Positions 17,423-26,127 of a stretch of 64,000 nucleotides of DNA are shown here, one piece after another (the first letter of the stretch is position 1; each line of letters begins with the position of its first letter). The DNA is from Streptomyces sp. S.PNR 29. GTDB lineage: Bacteria; Actinomycetota; Actinomycetes; Streptomycetales; Streptomycetaceae. The position numbers and the translations under genes were made by a program. The notes below the pieces were generated by a model. It saw nothing but the letters and a program-made list of their open reading frames with translations, was not told where the DNA came from and did not search any database. The DNA is taken from assembly GCF_030386795.1 (NCBI RefSeq), contig NZ_JANUQM010000005.1, forward strand, positions 1-64,000, given 5' to 3'.

Positions 17423-18180
17423 CGGCCCAGCCATCCGCCGTCGACAGGCAGGACGACGCCGTGGACGTAGGCGGCGGCGTCCGAGGCGAGGAACACCGTG
17501 GCGCCCGCCAGGTCGTCGGCGTCGCCCCAGCGTCCGGCCGGTATGCGGTCGAGGATCGCTGTGCTGCGTACCGGGTCGTCGCGCAGCGCCTGGGTGTTGT
17601 CGGTGGCGATGTAGCCGGGGGCGATGGCGTTGACGTTCACCCCACGTGGGGCCCACTCGTTGGCCAGCGCCTTGGTCAGGCCGGCGATGCCGTGCTTGGC
17701 GGCCGTGTAGCCCGGGACGGTGATGCCGCCCTGGAAGCTGAGCAGTGACGCCGTGAAGATGACCTTCCCCTGGCCGCGGGCCACCATCGCCGCGCCGACC
17801 GCCCGGGTCAGCGCGAACTGGGCGTTGAGGTTGACCTGGAGCACCGACTCCCAGTCAGCGTCGCTGTGTTCGGCGGCCGGAGCACGGCGGATCGTGCCCG
17901 CGTTGTTGACCAGGATGTCCACCGGCCGTTCGCGCCCGGCGAGCTCGGCGCCCAGGGCCCGTACGGCCTCGGGATCGGCGAAGTCGGTGCGGATGGCCTC
18001 GAACGTTCGGCCCGCGGCCAGGACGTCCTTCTCGATGTCGCTGCCGGACTCCTCCAGGTTCGCGCTGACGCCGATGACGTCCGCGCCGGCCTCGGCGAGC
18101 GCGCGGGCCATGGCCCGGCCGATGCCGCGCCGGGCACCGGTGACGACGGCGAGCTTGCCGGTGAGGTCGAAGACGGTCAT
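17419..18180 (-). CDS. SDR dehydrogenase (KduD/2-keto-3-deoxy-L-fuconate dehydrogenase-like)
   Basis: A 253-residue classical SDR with TGARRGIG (about residue 14), NNAGTIRRAP, the active-site YTAAKHG and the C-terminal LPVDGGWLGR. NNAGTIRR is typical of 2-deoxy-D-gluconate 3-dehydrogenase (KduD) and close enzymes. In the known Xanthomonas L-fucose route an SDR oxidises 2-keto-3-deoxy-L-fuconate to the 2,4-diketo acid, and the position here fits that role. Both ends overlap neighbours by 4 bases (ATGA). Confidence 0.88.
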   Translation of the reverse strand: MTVFDLTGKLAVVTGARRGIGRAMARALAEAGADVIGVSANLEESGSDIEKDVLAAGRTFEAIRTDFADPEAVRALGAELAGRERPVDILVNNAGTIRRAPAAEHSDADWESVLQVNLNAQFALTRAVGAAMVARGQGKVIFTASLLSFQGGITVPGYTAAKHGIAGLTKALANEWAPRGVNVNAIAPGYIATDNTQALRDDPVRSTAILDRIPAGRWGDADDLAGATVFLASDAAAYVHGVVLPVDGGWLGR

Positions 18181-19220
18181 ACGGTGGCTCCCTGGGCGTC
18201 GTCGGTGCAGTCCACGAGGATCTTCATCACGTCGCCGCCGCTCTCCAGGGCCTCGAAGGCGGCCGGCGCCTGGGTGAGCGGCACGACCTTGCTGATCAGC
18301 CGGTCGGCCGGGACCGTGCCGTCGTCGACCAGGGCGACCGCCTTCTCGAAGTCGGAGCGGTCGTACAACCGGGCGCCGACCAGGGTGAGTTCGCGCCAGA
18401 AGAAGCGGTGCAGGTTGACCTCGCGGGGGTGGGGGTGGATGGCGACCAGGCACAGACGGCCGCGCACACCCAGCACGTCGACCGCCGTGGTCACGCCGCC
18501 CGCGGCACCGGACACCTCGAAGGCGACGTCCGCGCCCGCGTCCCCGGTCCACTGCCGCACCAGCTCCGGCACGTCGACGTCGGCCGGGTTCCACGCCGTC
18601 AGTCCCCATTCCTCGGCGAGCAGCCGACGGTGGGCGCTCAGCTCCACCACGCGGACCTCGGCGCCCGCGGCTCGCGAGACCAGCGCGATGAGGATGCCGA
18701 CCGGGCCGCCGCCGACCACGACGACCTTCTCGCCCGCGCATACGGCGGCCCGGCCGACGTCGTGGACGGCGACGGCGGTGGGCTCCACGAGCGCGGCCCG
18801 GTCCAGGGGCAGGGAGTCCGGCAGCCGGATGAGCGTCGAGGCGGGCACGGTCCAGCGCTGCTGCATCGCGCCTGGGGAGTCGATCCCGATGAAGTCCAGG
18901 TGCTGGCAGATGTGCTGGTGGCCGGCTCGGCAGGCCGGGCAGGAGGCGTCCCAGCGCAGCGGCATCACGGTGACCGCGTCGCCGGGCTGCCAGCCCTCCA
19001 CTTCGGGGCCGACGCGTACGACGCGGCCGGACATCTCGTGTCCCAGGACGGCGGGCGCGGCGACCCGGGCGTCCATGACGCCGTGGAAGATGTGCAGGTC
19101 GGTGCCGCAGATGCCGACAAAGGCGGGGGCGAGCTCCACCTCGCCGGGACCGGGATCGGAGGGCGCGGCGGGAGCGGTGTCCAGGGTGCGGGCGGCTGTG
19201 TAACGGACGGCGAGTGTCAT
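18177..19220 (-). CDS. Zinc-dependent alcohol (sugar) dehydrogenase
   Basis: A 347-residue medium-chain dehydrogenase. The catalytic zinc site is CGTDLHIFHG and GHEMSGRV; the nucleotide fold is VVVVGGGPVGILIALV. The structural-zinc lobe reads D-x2-C-x2-C-x7-C, with Asp in the first position, a known variant. With the aldo/keto reductase damaged, this enzyme is a candidate for L-fucose oxidation to L-fucono-1,5-lactone, or it may handle L-lactaldehyde. 4-base overlaps on both sides place it firmly in the operon. Confidence 0.9.
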   Translation of the reverse strand: MTLAVRYTAARTLDTAPAAPSDPGPGEVELAPAFVGICGTDLHIFHGVMDARVAAPAVLGHEMSGRVVRVGPEVEGWQPGDAVTVMPLRWDASCPACRAGHQHICQHLDFIGIDSPGAMQQRWTVPASTLIRLPDSLPLDRAALVEPTAVAVHDVGRAAVCAGEKVVVVGGGPVGILIALVSRAAGAEVRVVELSAHRRLLAEEWGLTAWNPADVDVPELVRQWTGDAGADVAFEVSGAAGGVTTAVDVLGVRGRLCLVAIHPHPREVNLHRFFWRELTLVGARLYDRSDFEKAVALVDDGTVPADRLISKVVPLTQAPAAFEALESGGDVMKILVDCTDDAQGATV

Positions 19221-19654
19221 GGTCTCGTCAGGGTCCCTTCAGCGCGGACGCCGATGGTCAGCAGCAGGTTGGCGTAGGTACGGGTGTCGGCGGTGACGAT
19301 GGCGAGGGCCAGGTCGGGTGAGCGGGCGGCGTCGTAGAACTCGAAGCGCCCCAGCCTGTCGACCGGGAGGGGCGCGAGCATCGAGCGGTACTCGGCGATG
19401 GCAGGCGGCTCCGGTTCGCCCTCGGGCGGCACCATCACATGGGCTGCCTCGATGGGCAGGGCGCGCAGCAGGACGTCGAGCACGGTGGTGACGTCCAGCA
19501 GGCCAGGGGTCAGGTTGAGGTGAACGGTCCTGGCGCGCTCGCCGGTGGCGGTGCTCGCGGGGTAGTGACCGTCGGCGAGCAGGACCCGGGCGCCGTGGCC
19601 GGCTCCGGCCAGGGATTCGAGGATGCCGGGGTGGAGCAGTTCCGTCAGGAGCAT
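19217..19654 (-). CDS. fucU: L-fucose mutarotase (RbsD/FucU family)
   Basis: A 145-residue RbsD/FucU-fold protein. LLHPGILESLAGAGHGARVLLADGHYPA carries the conserved His and Asp of the active site, and YRSMLAPLP and RFEFYDAARSPDLALAIVTADTRTYAN follow the family. It interconverts the alpha and beta anomers of L-fucose and so supplies the anomer used by the dehydrogenase. ATG 19654 has AAGGAGGGG upstream and lies 10 bases inside the lactonase gene end. Confidence 0.88.
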   Translation of the reverse strand: MLLTELLHPGILESLAGAGHGARVLLADGHYPASTATGERARTVHLNLTPGLLDVTTVLDVLLRALPIEAAHVMVPPEGEPEPPAIAEYRSMLAPLPVDRLGRFEFYDAARSPDLALAIVTADTRTYANLLLTIGVRAEGTLTRP

Positions 19655-20547
19655 GCTGTCCCCTCCTTGGTGGGGGCGGGGGTCAGGCGGTAGAAGGCGG
19701 TGGCGGTGCCGGCGAGCACCGCGTGGATCTCGGAGCCGGAGCAGCCGTCCAGGAGTTCCTCGACGGTGGCGGCCCAGCGGTTCCAGCCGCCGGCGAGGAC
19801 GCAGACCGGCCAGTCGGAGCCGAACATCAGCCGGTCGGGACCGAAGGCGGAGAGCAGCACGTCCCATACCGGGCGGATGTCGTCGACCGTCCACTTCTCG
19901 TGGTCGGCCTCGGTGACGAGACCCGAGACCTTGCAGCGGGCTGGGGAGTGCCGGGCCAGCATCCGCAACCGCTGTGCCCAGTCGGTCAGTTCCCGCCGCG
20001 CGACGGGGGGCTTGCCTGCGTGGTCCAGGACGAGCGGCAGCTCGGGGAGTCGTTCCGCGAGGCGGATCGCCTGCGGGAGCTGGTGGCTGCTGATCAGCAC
20101 GTCGTATCCGAGCCCGCGCTCCCCGACCGCCCGCAACCCGCGCTCGACGTCGGGCCGCCCGAGCCAGTGCTGGTCCGACTCGCCCTGCACGACGTGCCGT
20201 ACGGCCCGTAGGTAGCGGCCTGTGGGCCCGGCCCGCAGGTCGTCGAGTCCGTCGCCGATCGCGGGGGACGTCAGGTCCGCCCAGCCGACGACGGCGCCGA
20301 TCAGCGGGTCACTGCCGGCCAGGGCGAGGAGGTCGCGGGTCTCGGGTACGGAGGCGACGCACTGGACGACGACCGTGCGCGTCAGCCGGCGACCGGCGAT
20401 CGGCCGGGTCGCCGCCGAGCGCAGGGCGTGCGAGCTGAAGCTGCGGCGGATCGGCCCGTGGCCCGGTTCGTCCAGCCACGGCTGCGGCCGGACGTGCAGG
20501 TCCCCCACGTGGTGGTGGGCGTCGATGAGGCCCTGGGCATCAGACAC
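19645..20547 (-). CDS. Amidohydrolase-family sugar lactonase (L-fucono-1,5-lactonase-like)
   Basis: A 300-residue amidohydrolase-2 protein. The metal site begins IDAHHHVGD (His-x-His-like), with VLDHAGKP and the final FGSDWPV Asp. Members beside L-fuconate dehydratase hydrolyse L-fucono-1,5-lactone to L-fuconate. The start is GTG 20547, overlapping the end of the dehydratase gene by 8 bases. Confidence 0.88.
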   Translation of the reverse strand: MSDAQGLIDAHHHVGDLHVRPQPWLDEPGHGPIRRSFSSHALRSAATRPIAGRRLTRTVVVQCVASVPETRDLLALAGSDPLIGAVVGWADLTSPAIGDGLDDLRAGPTGRYLRAVRHVVQGESDQHWLGRPDVERGLRAVGERGLGYDVLISSHQLPQAIRLAERLPELPLVLDHAGKPPVARRELTDWAQRLRMLARHSPARCKVSGLVTEADHEKWTVDDIRPVWDVLLSAFGPDRLMFGSDWPVCVLAGGWNRWAATVEELLDGCSGSEIHAVLAGTATAFYRLTPAPTKEGTACS

Positions 20548-21865
20548 GAGCGGTCCAGACGGGACCGTCGGGGTAGGCGTACTCCTTGAGCGAGTCCGGG
20601 TGCATCTGCGCGCTCAGCCCGGGCAACGTCGGCGCCTGGTAGTGGCCGTCGACGATGCGCACCGGGTCGACGAAGTGCTCGTGCAGGTGGTCGACGTACT
20701 CGATGACACGGTCCTCGGTCGTGCCGGAGACCGCGACGTAGTCGAACATCGACAGATGCTGGACCATCTCGCACAGGCCGACCCCGCCGGCGTGCGGGCA
20801 GACCGGCACTCCGAACTTCGCGGCGAGCAGCAGGATCGCGATGTTCTCGTTGACGCCGCCGACCCGGGCGGAGTCGATCTGCACGATGTCGACCGCGCCG
20901 GCCTGGAGGAGCTGCTTGAAGACCACCCGGTTGGCGATGTGCTCGCCGGTGGCGACCTTGATGGGACCCACCGCCTTGCGGACGGCGGCGTGGCCGAGGA
21001 TGTCGTCGGGGGAGGTGGGTTCCTCGATCCAGTACGGCTTGTAGGGGGCCAGGGTGCTCATCCAGTCGATCGCCGCCTGGATGTCCCATCTCTGGTTGGC
21101 GTCCACGGCGATGCGGATGCCGTCGCCGACCGTCTCGCGGGCGGTGCGCATGCGCCGTACGTCGTCCTCCAGGTCAGCGCCGACCTTCAGCTTGATCTGG
21201 GTGAAGCCGTCGGCGACGGCCTCGCGGGCCAGGCGGGCCAGCTTCTCGTCGGAGTAGCCGAGCCAGCCGGGGGTGGTGGTGTAGGCGGGGTAGCCCCGGT
21301 CGAGCAGGCGGCCGATGCGCTCGTCACGGCCCGGTTCGGCGCGCTTGAGGATCTCCAGGGCGTCCTCGGGGGTGAGGGCGTCGCTGAGCCAGCGGAAGTC
21401 GACCTGCGCGACCAGTTCCTCCGGGGACATCTCCCCGAGGAAGCGCCACACGGGCTTCCCGGCCCGCTTGGCCGCCAGGTCCCAGGCGGCGTTGACGACG
21501 GCGCCGGTGGCCATGTGGATGGCGCCCTTCTCCGGTCCCAGCCAGCGCAGTTGGGGATCGTGTACGAGGGAGCGGGAGAACGCGCCCAGGTCGGCGCAGA
21601 CCTCCTCGACGGACAGGCCGACCACGTGCGGGGCAAGGGCCGCGATGGCGGCGGCCTGCACGTCGTTGCCGCGGCCGGTGGTGAAGGCGAGAGCGTGGCC
21701 CTCCAGTCCGTCGCCTGCGTCGGTGCGCAGGACGACGTAGGCGGCGGAGTAGTCGGGTTCGGGGTTCATGGCGTCCGAGCCGTCGAGGTGTTCGGAGGTG
21801 GGGAACCGCACGTCCAGGACGTCCAGGGCGGTGATGCGGGCGGATGAGGGCACGGTGCGGGACAT
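20540..21865 (-). CDS. L-fuconate dehydratase (enolase superfamily)
   Basis: A 441-residue member of the mandelate-racemase subgroup of the enolase superfamily. It shows KLKVGAD (the K-x-K base motif, about residue 215), the metal ligands in [18 protein letters not shown] and ATGEHIANR, and a late His in [17 protein letters not shown]. The N-terminal [25 protein letters not shown] is a recognisable L-fuconate dehydratase signature. It dehydrates L-fuconate to 2-keto-3-deoxy-L-fuconate. ATG 21865 is chosen because AGGAG lies 9 bases upstream; an in-frame ATG 24 bases earlier lacks this. Confidence 0.93.
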   Translation of the reverse strand: MSRTVPSSARITALDVLDVRFPTSEHLDGSDAMNPEPDYSAAYVVLRTDAGDGLEGHALAFTTGRGNDVQAAAIAALAPHVVGLSVEEVCADLGAFSRSLVHDPQLRWLGPEKGAIHMATGAVVNAAWDLAAKRAGKPVWRFLGEMSPEELVAQVDFRWLSDALTPEDALEILKRAEPGRDERIGRLLDRGYPAYTTTPGWLGYSDEKLARLAREAVADGFTQIKLKVGADLEDDVRRMRTARETVGDGIRIAVDANQRWDIQAAIDWMSTLAPYKPYWIEEPTSPDDILGHAAVRKAVGPIKVATGEHIANRVVFKQLLQAGAVDIVQIDSARVGGVNENIAILLLAAKFGVPVCPHAGGVGLCEMVQHLSMFDYVAVSGTTEDRVIEYVDHLHEHFVDPVRIVDGHYQAPTLPGLSAQMHPDSLKEYAYPDGPVWTARV

Positions 21866-21959
21866 GGCGGCAACTCCTGTGAGGGGCAAGGAGGATCGGC
21901 CCCCTTGTGACGAGACGTGAACGCGGCGGAGGGCGGTCGGCGGGCGACGGCCGCCCGGG

Positions 21960-23003
21960 TCACTCCTGGACCTTGCCGCCGGTGATGCGGGAGATGGCGA
22001 GGGCGACCAGGATGATCAGGCCGTTGAGGGCGCCGATCCACTGGGCGGGGACGCCGCCGAGCGTGAGCACGTTCTGGATCATGAACAGCAGCAGGATGCC
22101 GCAGAACGCGCCGAACATGGTGCCCTTGCCTCCGTTGAGGCTGATACCGCCGATGACGGCGGCGGCGAAGACGGTGAAGATGTAGCCGTTTCCCTGCGCC
22201 GAGGCCACCGAGGCCAGGCGTCCGGAGAGCATCAGCCCGGCGAGCGCGGCGAGCAGGCTGCCGGTGACGATGACGATCCACAGCACCCGGTCGGTGCGGA
22301 TACCGGCCGCCTTCGCCGCGTCTACGTTGCCGCCGATGGCGTACAGCGAGCGGCCGAAGCTGGTCCAGCCGAGCACCACGATCGCGATGGCGAACAGCAC
22401 CAGGCAGATCCAGATCGACGCGGGCGTCCCGAACCACTCGGCGGTGCCGAGGTAGAGCATCGACGGCGGCAGCTGGAAGAACGTCTGGCCGCCGGAGATG
22501 CCGGTGAGAACTCCGCGCAGGACGATCAGCATGCCGAGGGTGACGATGAAGCCGTTGAGCCCGAACCGGATGATCAGCAGGGCGTTGATCACGCCGACGA
22601 GCGCGCCCACGGCGAGGGTGACGGGGACGGCCCACGCGCCGGGAAGCAGTCCGAGTCCGTGGCCCGCGCCGACCGGCACCACCAGCCAGGCCGCGACGCC
22701 GGGCGCGAGACCCATGGTGGACTCCAGCGACAGGTCCATCTTCTTGACGATCAGCACCATCGTCTGGGCGAGGACCAGCAGGGCCATCTCGGACATGGTC
22801 TGCAGGACGTTGATGAGGTTGTCGGGCTGCAGGAAGACCGGGTTGATGATCTGTCCGACGATGGCGATGACCACGATGGCCGGGACAAGCGCGAGGTCGC
22901 GCAGGCGGGCCAGGGGTATCCGGCCGCCGAGCAGAGCGGTCCGCTTGGGGCCGGCCCCTTCCGTCTTCAGGGCGGGTGTGTCCGCGAGGGCGGTTTCAGG
23001 CAT
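21960..23003 (-). CDS. Sugar ABC transporter permease (RbsC type)
   Basis: A 347-residue inner-membrane permease of the ribose/xylose (CUT2) class, with about ten hydrophobic segments. [32 protein letters not shown] and [20 protein letters not shown] are typical, the last being the ATPase-contact loop. It starts 8 bases inside the ATPase gene and serves the importer with the next two genes. L-fucose is the probable cargo from the operon context. Confidence 0.93.
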   Translation of the reverse strand: MPETALADTPALKTEGAGPKRTALLGGRIPLARLRDLALVPAIVVIAIVGQIINPVFLQPDNLINVLQTMSEMALLVLAQTMVLIVKKMDLSLESTMGLAPGVAAWLVVPVGAGHGLGLLPGAWAVPVTLAVGALVGVINALLIIRFGLNGFIVTLGMLIVLRGVLTGISGGQTFFQLPPSMLYLGTAEWFGTPASIWICLVLFAIAIVVLGWTSFGRSLYAIGGNVDAAKAAGIRTDRVLWIVIVTGSLLAALAGLMLSGRLASVASAQGNGYIFTVFAAAVIGGISLNGGKGTMFGAFCGILLLFMIQNVLTLGGVPAQWIGALNGLIILVALAISRITGGKVQE

Positions 23004-24561
23004 CGAGGTCCACTCCTTCCATCGCGGCCACGAGGTCGTGGTCGTGCCAGCCGCGGGCGATCTCCGATGTCACACGGCCCTGGAACATCACCAGGACCCG
23101 GTCGCACATGCGCAGGTCGTCGAGCTCGTCAGAGGCGATGAGCACTCCGGTGCCGGTCTGCGCGGTTTCCTCGACCTTGCCGAGGAGGAACTCCTTGGAG
23201 CGCACATCCACGCCCGCGGTCGGGTTGATCAGGACCAGCAGCTTCGGGTCGTCGGCGAGGGCACGGGCCATGACGACCTTCTGCTGGTTGCCTCCGGACA
23301 GGGCGGAGACGGGCAGGTCGGGACCGGACGTCTTGATCGCCAGGTTCTCGATCATGCCCTCGGTGAGCCGGTCCCGTCGGCTGCGGCTCAGGAACCCGCT
23401 CCGGCCCAGCCGCCCCGGCACCGACAGGGTGGCGTTGTCCGCGATCGACATGTCGGGGACGAAGCCCTGGTGGTGCCGGTCCTGGGGGACGAATCCGACG
23501 CCGGCGGCGAGCGCGGCGGGCACGCTGCCGGGCCGGGGCCGGTTGCCGGCGATTTCCACGTCGCCGGCCGTTGCCGCCCGCAGCCCTACGACGGTCTCGG
23601 CGACCTCGGTCCGCCCGCTGCCGGCGGCACCCGCGAGGCCGACGATCTCCCCGGCGCCCACCTGGAAGGTGACATCGCTGTAGGTGCCGCCACTGTTCAG
23701 CGCGCGCACGGAGAGCGCGGGCGTGACGGTGGTGTCGAGGGAACTCGACCGCTCCTGCAGCCGGTCGGCCGCCGCCTCGCCGGTCATCGCCGCGACCAGT
23801 TCGGTGCGGGGCAGTTCCGCGACCGGGGCGGTCACGATGTGCCGGGCGTCCCGGAACACCGTCACCATGTCGCAGATCTCGTAGACCTCCTGGAGGTGAT
23901 GGCTGATGAACAGGAACGTCACGCCCTGGCGCTGCAGGTCGCGGATCCGGGCGAAGAGGCGGTTGATGGCCGCCCCGTCGAGCTGGGCGGTCGGCTCGTC
24001 AAGGATGATGAACCGGGCGCCGAAGGACAGCGCCCGGGCGATCTCCACGAACTGCCGCTGCTCCACGCTCAGATCAACGGCCGGGCTCTGCGGATCCACG
24101 TCCACCGACCACGTCGACAGCAACTCCTGTGCCCGCCGGCGCACACCCTGCCAGCTGATCAGCCGGCCGCGGCCGCGGTCGTACCGGTTCAGGAAGAGGT
24201 TCTCGGCCACGGTCAGCGTGGGGATGATCGTCGACTTCTGGTAGACGCAGGCCACACGCTCTCGCCAGGCGTCGCGGTCGGCGAGTCGTGGTGCGGGACT
24301 GCCGCCGAAGGTCACCGTTCCCCCGTCGGGGGCCTGGAGGCCGGTGAGGACCGACACCAGGGTCGACTTGCCGGCGCCGTTGCGGCCGACGAGCGCGTGG
24401 GTCTCACCGGGCCTGATGGTGATCCGGGCGCCGTTCAGGGCCACCGTCGGACCGAATCGTTTGACTATGCCCGCCGCCTCGACGACGGGCAGGCCCGAGG
24501 GAACCCGTCCGTTGTCCGCCGGCGCGGGCGCGGGGGTGACTGTTCGCTCCTCGTCGCTCAT
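22996..24561 (-). CDS. Sugar ABC transporter ATP-binding protein (two ATPase domains)
   Basis: A 521-residue RbsA/CUT2-type ATPase with two nucleotide-binding domains in tandem. The first has Walker A VGRNGAGKST, a signature reading LSVEQRQ and Walker B FIILDEPTAQLD. The second has Walker-A-like GAAGSGRTE, signature LSGGNQQK and Walker B LLVLINPTAGVD. The degenerate second Walker A and the N for E in the second Walker B are usual for this class. ATG 24561 is preferred over the longer open frame. Confidence 0.93.
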   Translation of the reverse strand: MSDEERTVTPAPAPADNGRVPSGLPVVEAAGIVKRFGPTVALNGARITIRPGETHALVGRNGAGKSTLVSVLTGLQAPDGGTVTFGGSPAPRLADRDAWRERVACVYQKSTIIPTLTVAENLFLNRYDRGRGRLISWQGVRRRAQELLSTWSVDVDPQSPAVDLSVEQRQFVEIARALSFGARFIILDEPTAQLDGAAINRLFARIRDLQRQGVTFLFISHHLQEVYEICDMVTVFRDARHIVTAPVAELPRTELVAAMTGEAAADRLQERSSSLDTTVTPALSVRALNSGGTYSDVTFQVGAGEIVGLAGAAGSGRTEVAETVVGLRAATAGDVEIAGNRPRPGSVPAALAAGVGFVPQDRHHQGFVPDMSIADNATLSVPGRLGRSGFLSRSRRDRLTEGMIENLAIKTSGPDLPVSALSGGNQQKVVMARALADDPKLLVLINPTAGVDVRSKEFLLGKVEETAQTGTGVLIASDELDDLRMCDRVLVMFQGRVTSEIARGWHDHDLVAAMEGVDLDA

Positions 24562-24607
24562 CTCAACCGCCTTGTGCTGGATAGCCGTTGGGTTCTGACG
24601 AACGCTG

Positions 24608-25672
24608 TCAGCCGATGTTGTTGCCCCATAGCGACTTGTCGTCGCTCTTGACGCTGGGCACGCCGCCGTAGGTGCCGCCGTCGGCGGTGACGAGCGGGGC
24701 GGAGAGCTGGTCTTCGAGCAGGCCGTCGCGGACCCGGATGATCGTGCTGTCATGGTCCGTCCTGCCGGGCTTGAACGTCTTCCCGTCGATCGCTGCCTTC
24801 AGGTAGTACAGGGCGTACTTGGCGTAGAGGTCGGCCGGCTGGGAGACCGTGGCGTCGATCTTTCCCTCGGCGATGGACTTCAGTTCCTCGGGGATGCCGT
24901 CATTGGACACGACGAAGACGTGCTTCTTTTCCTTCGGGCCCACCAACAGGCCCTTCTGCTTCAGGACTTGCAGCGTGCCGGACAGGGCGAAGCTGGACTG
25001 CATGTAGACGCCCTTGATGTCCGGGTGCTGAGCCAGCCGCGTCTGGAGCTTCTGCGCGGCGACGGCGCCGTCCCAGTTGGTGGCCTCACCGAACACCTTG
25101 ATGTCCGGGTAGTTCTTCTTCATGCAGTCGCTGAACGCCTCGGTGCGGTCACGGCCGTTGATGGAGTCCAGGCCGCCCTGAAGCATGACGACCTTGCCCT
25201 TGCCGCCGAGCTTGGTCCCGAGGTACTGGCAGGCCTTCTCACCGTAGGCGCGGTTGTCGGCGCGTACGACCATGAACACCTTGCCCGTGTCAGGGCGGGT
25301 GTCGACGGTGACGACCGGGATCTTCTTCGCCTCCAGCTGCGCCAGGGTCGGGGCGATGGCGGCGGTGTCCTGCGGGGCCATCGCGAGGCCCTTGACGCCC
25401 TGGCTGATGAAGGTCTGCGCGTTGGCGGTGAGCTTGGCGACGTCGTTCTGCGAGTTGGTGGTCTTCAGGTCCAGGCCCAGCTCCTTGGCGTACTGGGGCG
25501 TGTACTTGATGTACGAGTTCCAGAAGTCGGTGTCGGAGCGCGGGTAGTCGACGCCGACCAGCGGCGCCCCACTCGACGACCCCGCGGTGGTGGAGCCGTT
25601 GCCGCACGCGCTGACCAGCGCCAGAGCGGACAGGGTGGAGACGACGGAACAGAGGGCGGTTCTGAGTCTCAT
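24608..25672 (-). CDS. Sugar ABC transporter substrate-binding lipoprotein
   Basis: A 354-residue periplasmic-binding-protein-like protein. The lipoprotein signal ends at LVSAC (lipobox, Cys22), followed by GNGSTTAGSSSG. The body has the RbsB-like fold (DFWNSYIKYTPQYAKELGLDL, FISQGVKGLAMAPQDTAAIAPTL, PVVTVDTRP). It binds the sugar outside the membrane for the permease/ATPase pair. ATG 25672 has GAGGAAG upstream. It is the first gene of the operon. Confidence 0.93.
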   Translation of the reverse strand: MRLRTALCSVVSTLSALALVSACGNGSTTAGSSSGAPLVGVDYPRSDTDFWNSYIKYTPQYAKELGLDLKTTNSQNDVAKLTANAQTFISQGVKGLAMAPQDTAAIAPTLAQLEAKKIPVVTVDTRPDTGKVFMVVRADNRAYGEKACQYLGTKLGGKGKVVMLQGGLDSINGRDRTEAFSDCMKKNYPDIKVFGEATNWDGAVAAQKLQTRLAQHPDIKGVYMQSSFALSGTLQVLKQKGLLVGPKEKKHVFVVSNDGIPEELKSIAEGKIDATVSQPADLYAKYALYYLKAAIDGKTFKPGRTDHDSTIIRVRDGLLEDQLSAPLVTADGGTYGGVPSVKSDDKSLWGNNIG

Positions 25673-25746
25673 CGGTGCTTCCTCGCGCCGGTCCCGTAGC
25701 GGGAGATGTTTCGCCTCGGCGACATCTGCGTATCGCCGCGCAGCAG

Positions 25747-25757
25747 AGATGGGATGT
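25747..25757. promoter_or_regulatory. ACAT-N3-ATGT-like site 3, over the fucose-operon start site
   Basis: AGATGGGATGT has one mismatch to ACAT-N3-ATGT. It begins directly after the -10 hexamer of the operon promoter, where a bound repressor would block transcription. Confidence 0.5.
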
Positions 25758-25786
25758 TTATAGGTCCGGTCTCGATGCGCTGTCCA
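25757..25786 (-). promoter_or_regulatory. Promoter of the L-fucose operon
   Basis: Reading the minus strand, TGGACA (25781-25786) and TATAAA (25757-25762) are separated by 18 bases, a good sigma-70-like (HrdB) promoter. Site 3 of the ACAT motif begins at the -10 and covers the expected transcription start. The leader to the binding-protein ATG would be about 78 bases. Confidence 0.65.
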
Positions 25787-25910
25787 GCCTCCTGCTCGAC
25801 CCCGCAAGGAAGTCCCAGGTCACTTCGCCCAGCAAGGGCGGGACAACACAAGATCCATCCCATCAATCATCGTCGTCGGACAGACGCGATCAGCCATGAG
25901 CCCCTCACAG

Positions 25911-25921
25911 ACATGCCATGT
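25911..25921. promoter_or_regulatory. ACAT-N3-ATGT palindrome, site 4
   Basis: ACATGCCATGT is a perfect palindrome between the divergent promoters, 207 bases before the fucosidase start. Confidence 0.55.
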
Positions 25922-26004
25922 TTAGCCAGCCACAAATCGCCAGAAACAGGCCGCGAAGGTACTTAACACCTGAACCACCGGCGCCTTTCATCCCTGCAAA
26001 CCGG

Positions 26005-26018
26005 TTGACATCCCATGG
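26005..26018 (+). promoter_or_regulatory. -35 element of the fucosidase promoter with site 5 overlapping
   Basis: TTGACA (26005-26010) is a perfect -35 hexamer on the plus strand, and ACATCCCATGG (26008-26018) overlaps it with one mismatch to ACAT-N3-ATGT. No convincing -10 follows at 16-18 bases. An overlap of this kind suggests repression. Confidence 0.5.
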
Positions 26019-26127
26019 GGGCATGGCGGACCTTCATGGCGTAACAAGCGGCGCCCCATGCACAGCAGCCACGCCGACTCGTGTCCTCCTGCGCCCCCTG
26101 TCCCCCTTCTGCACCAGGGATGTCTCC

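Larger units (their letters stand above)
25673..26127. other. 455-base divergent promoter region between fucose operon and fucosidase
   Basis: It holds the promoter of the transport/catabolic operon (minus strand), a consensus TTGACA for the fucosidase (plus strand), and three copies of the ACAT-N3-ATGT motif placed over or near these elements. No gene-like reading frame is visible. Confidence 0.7.
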
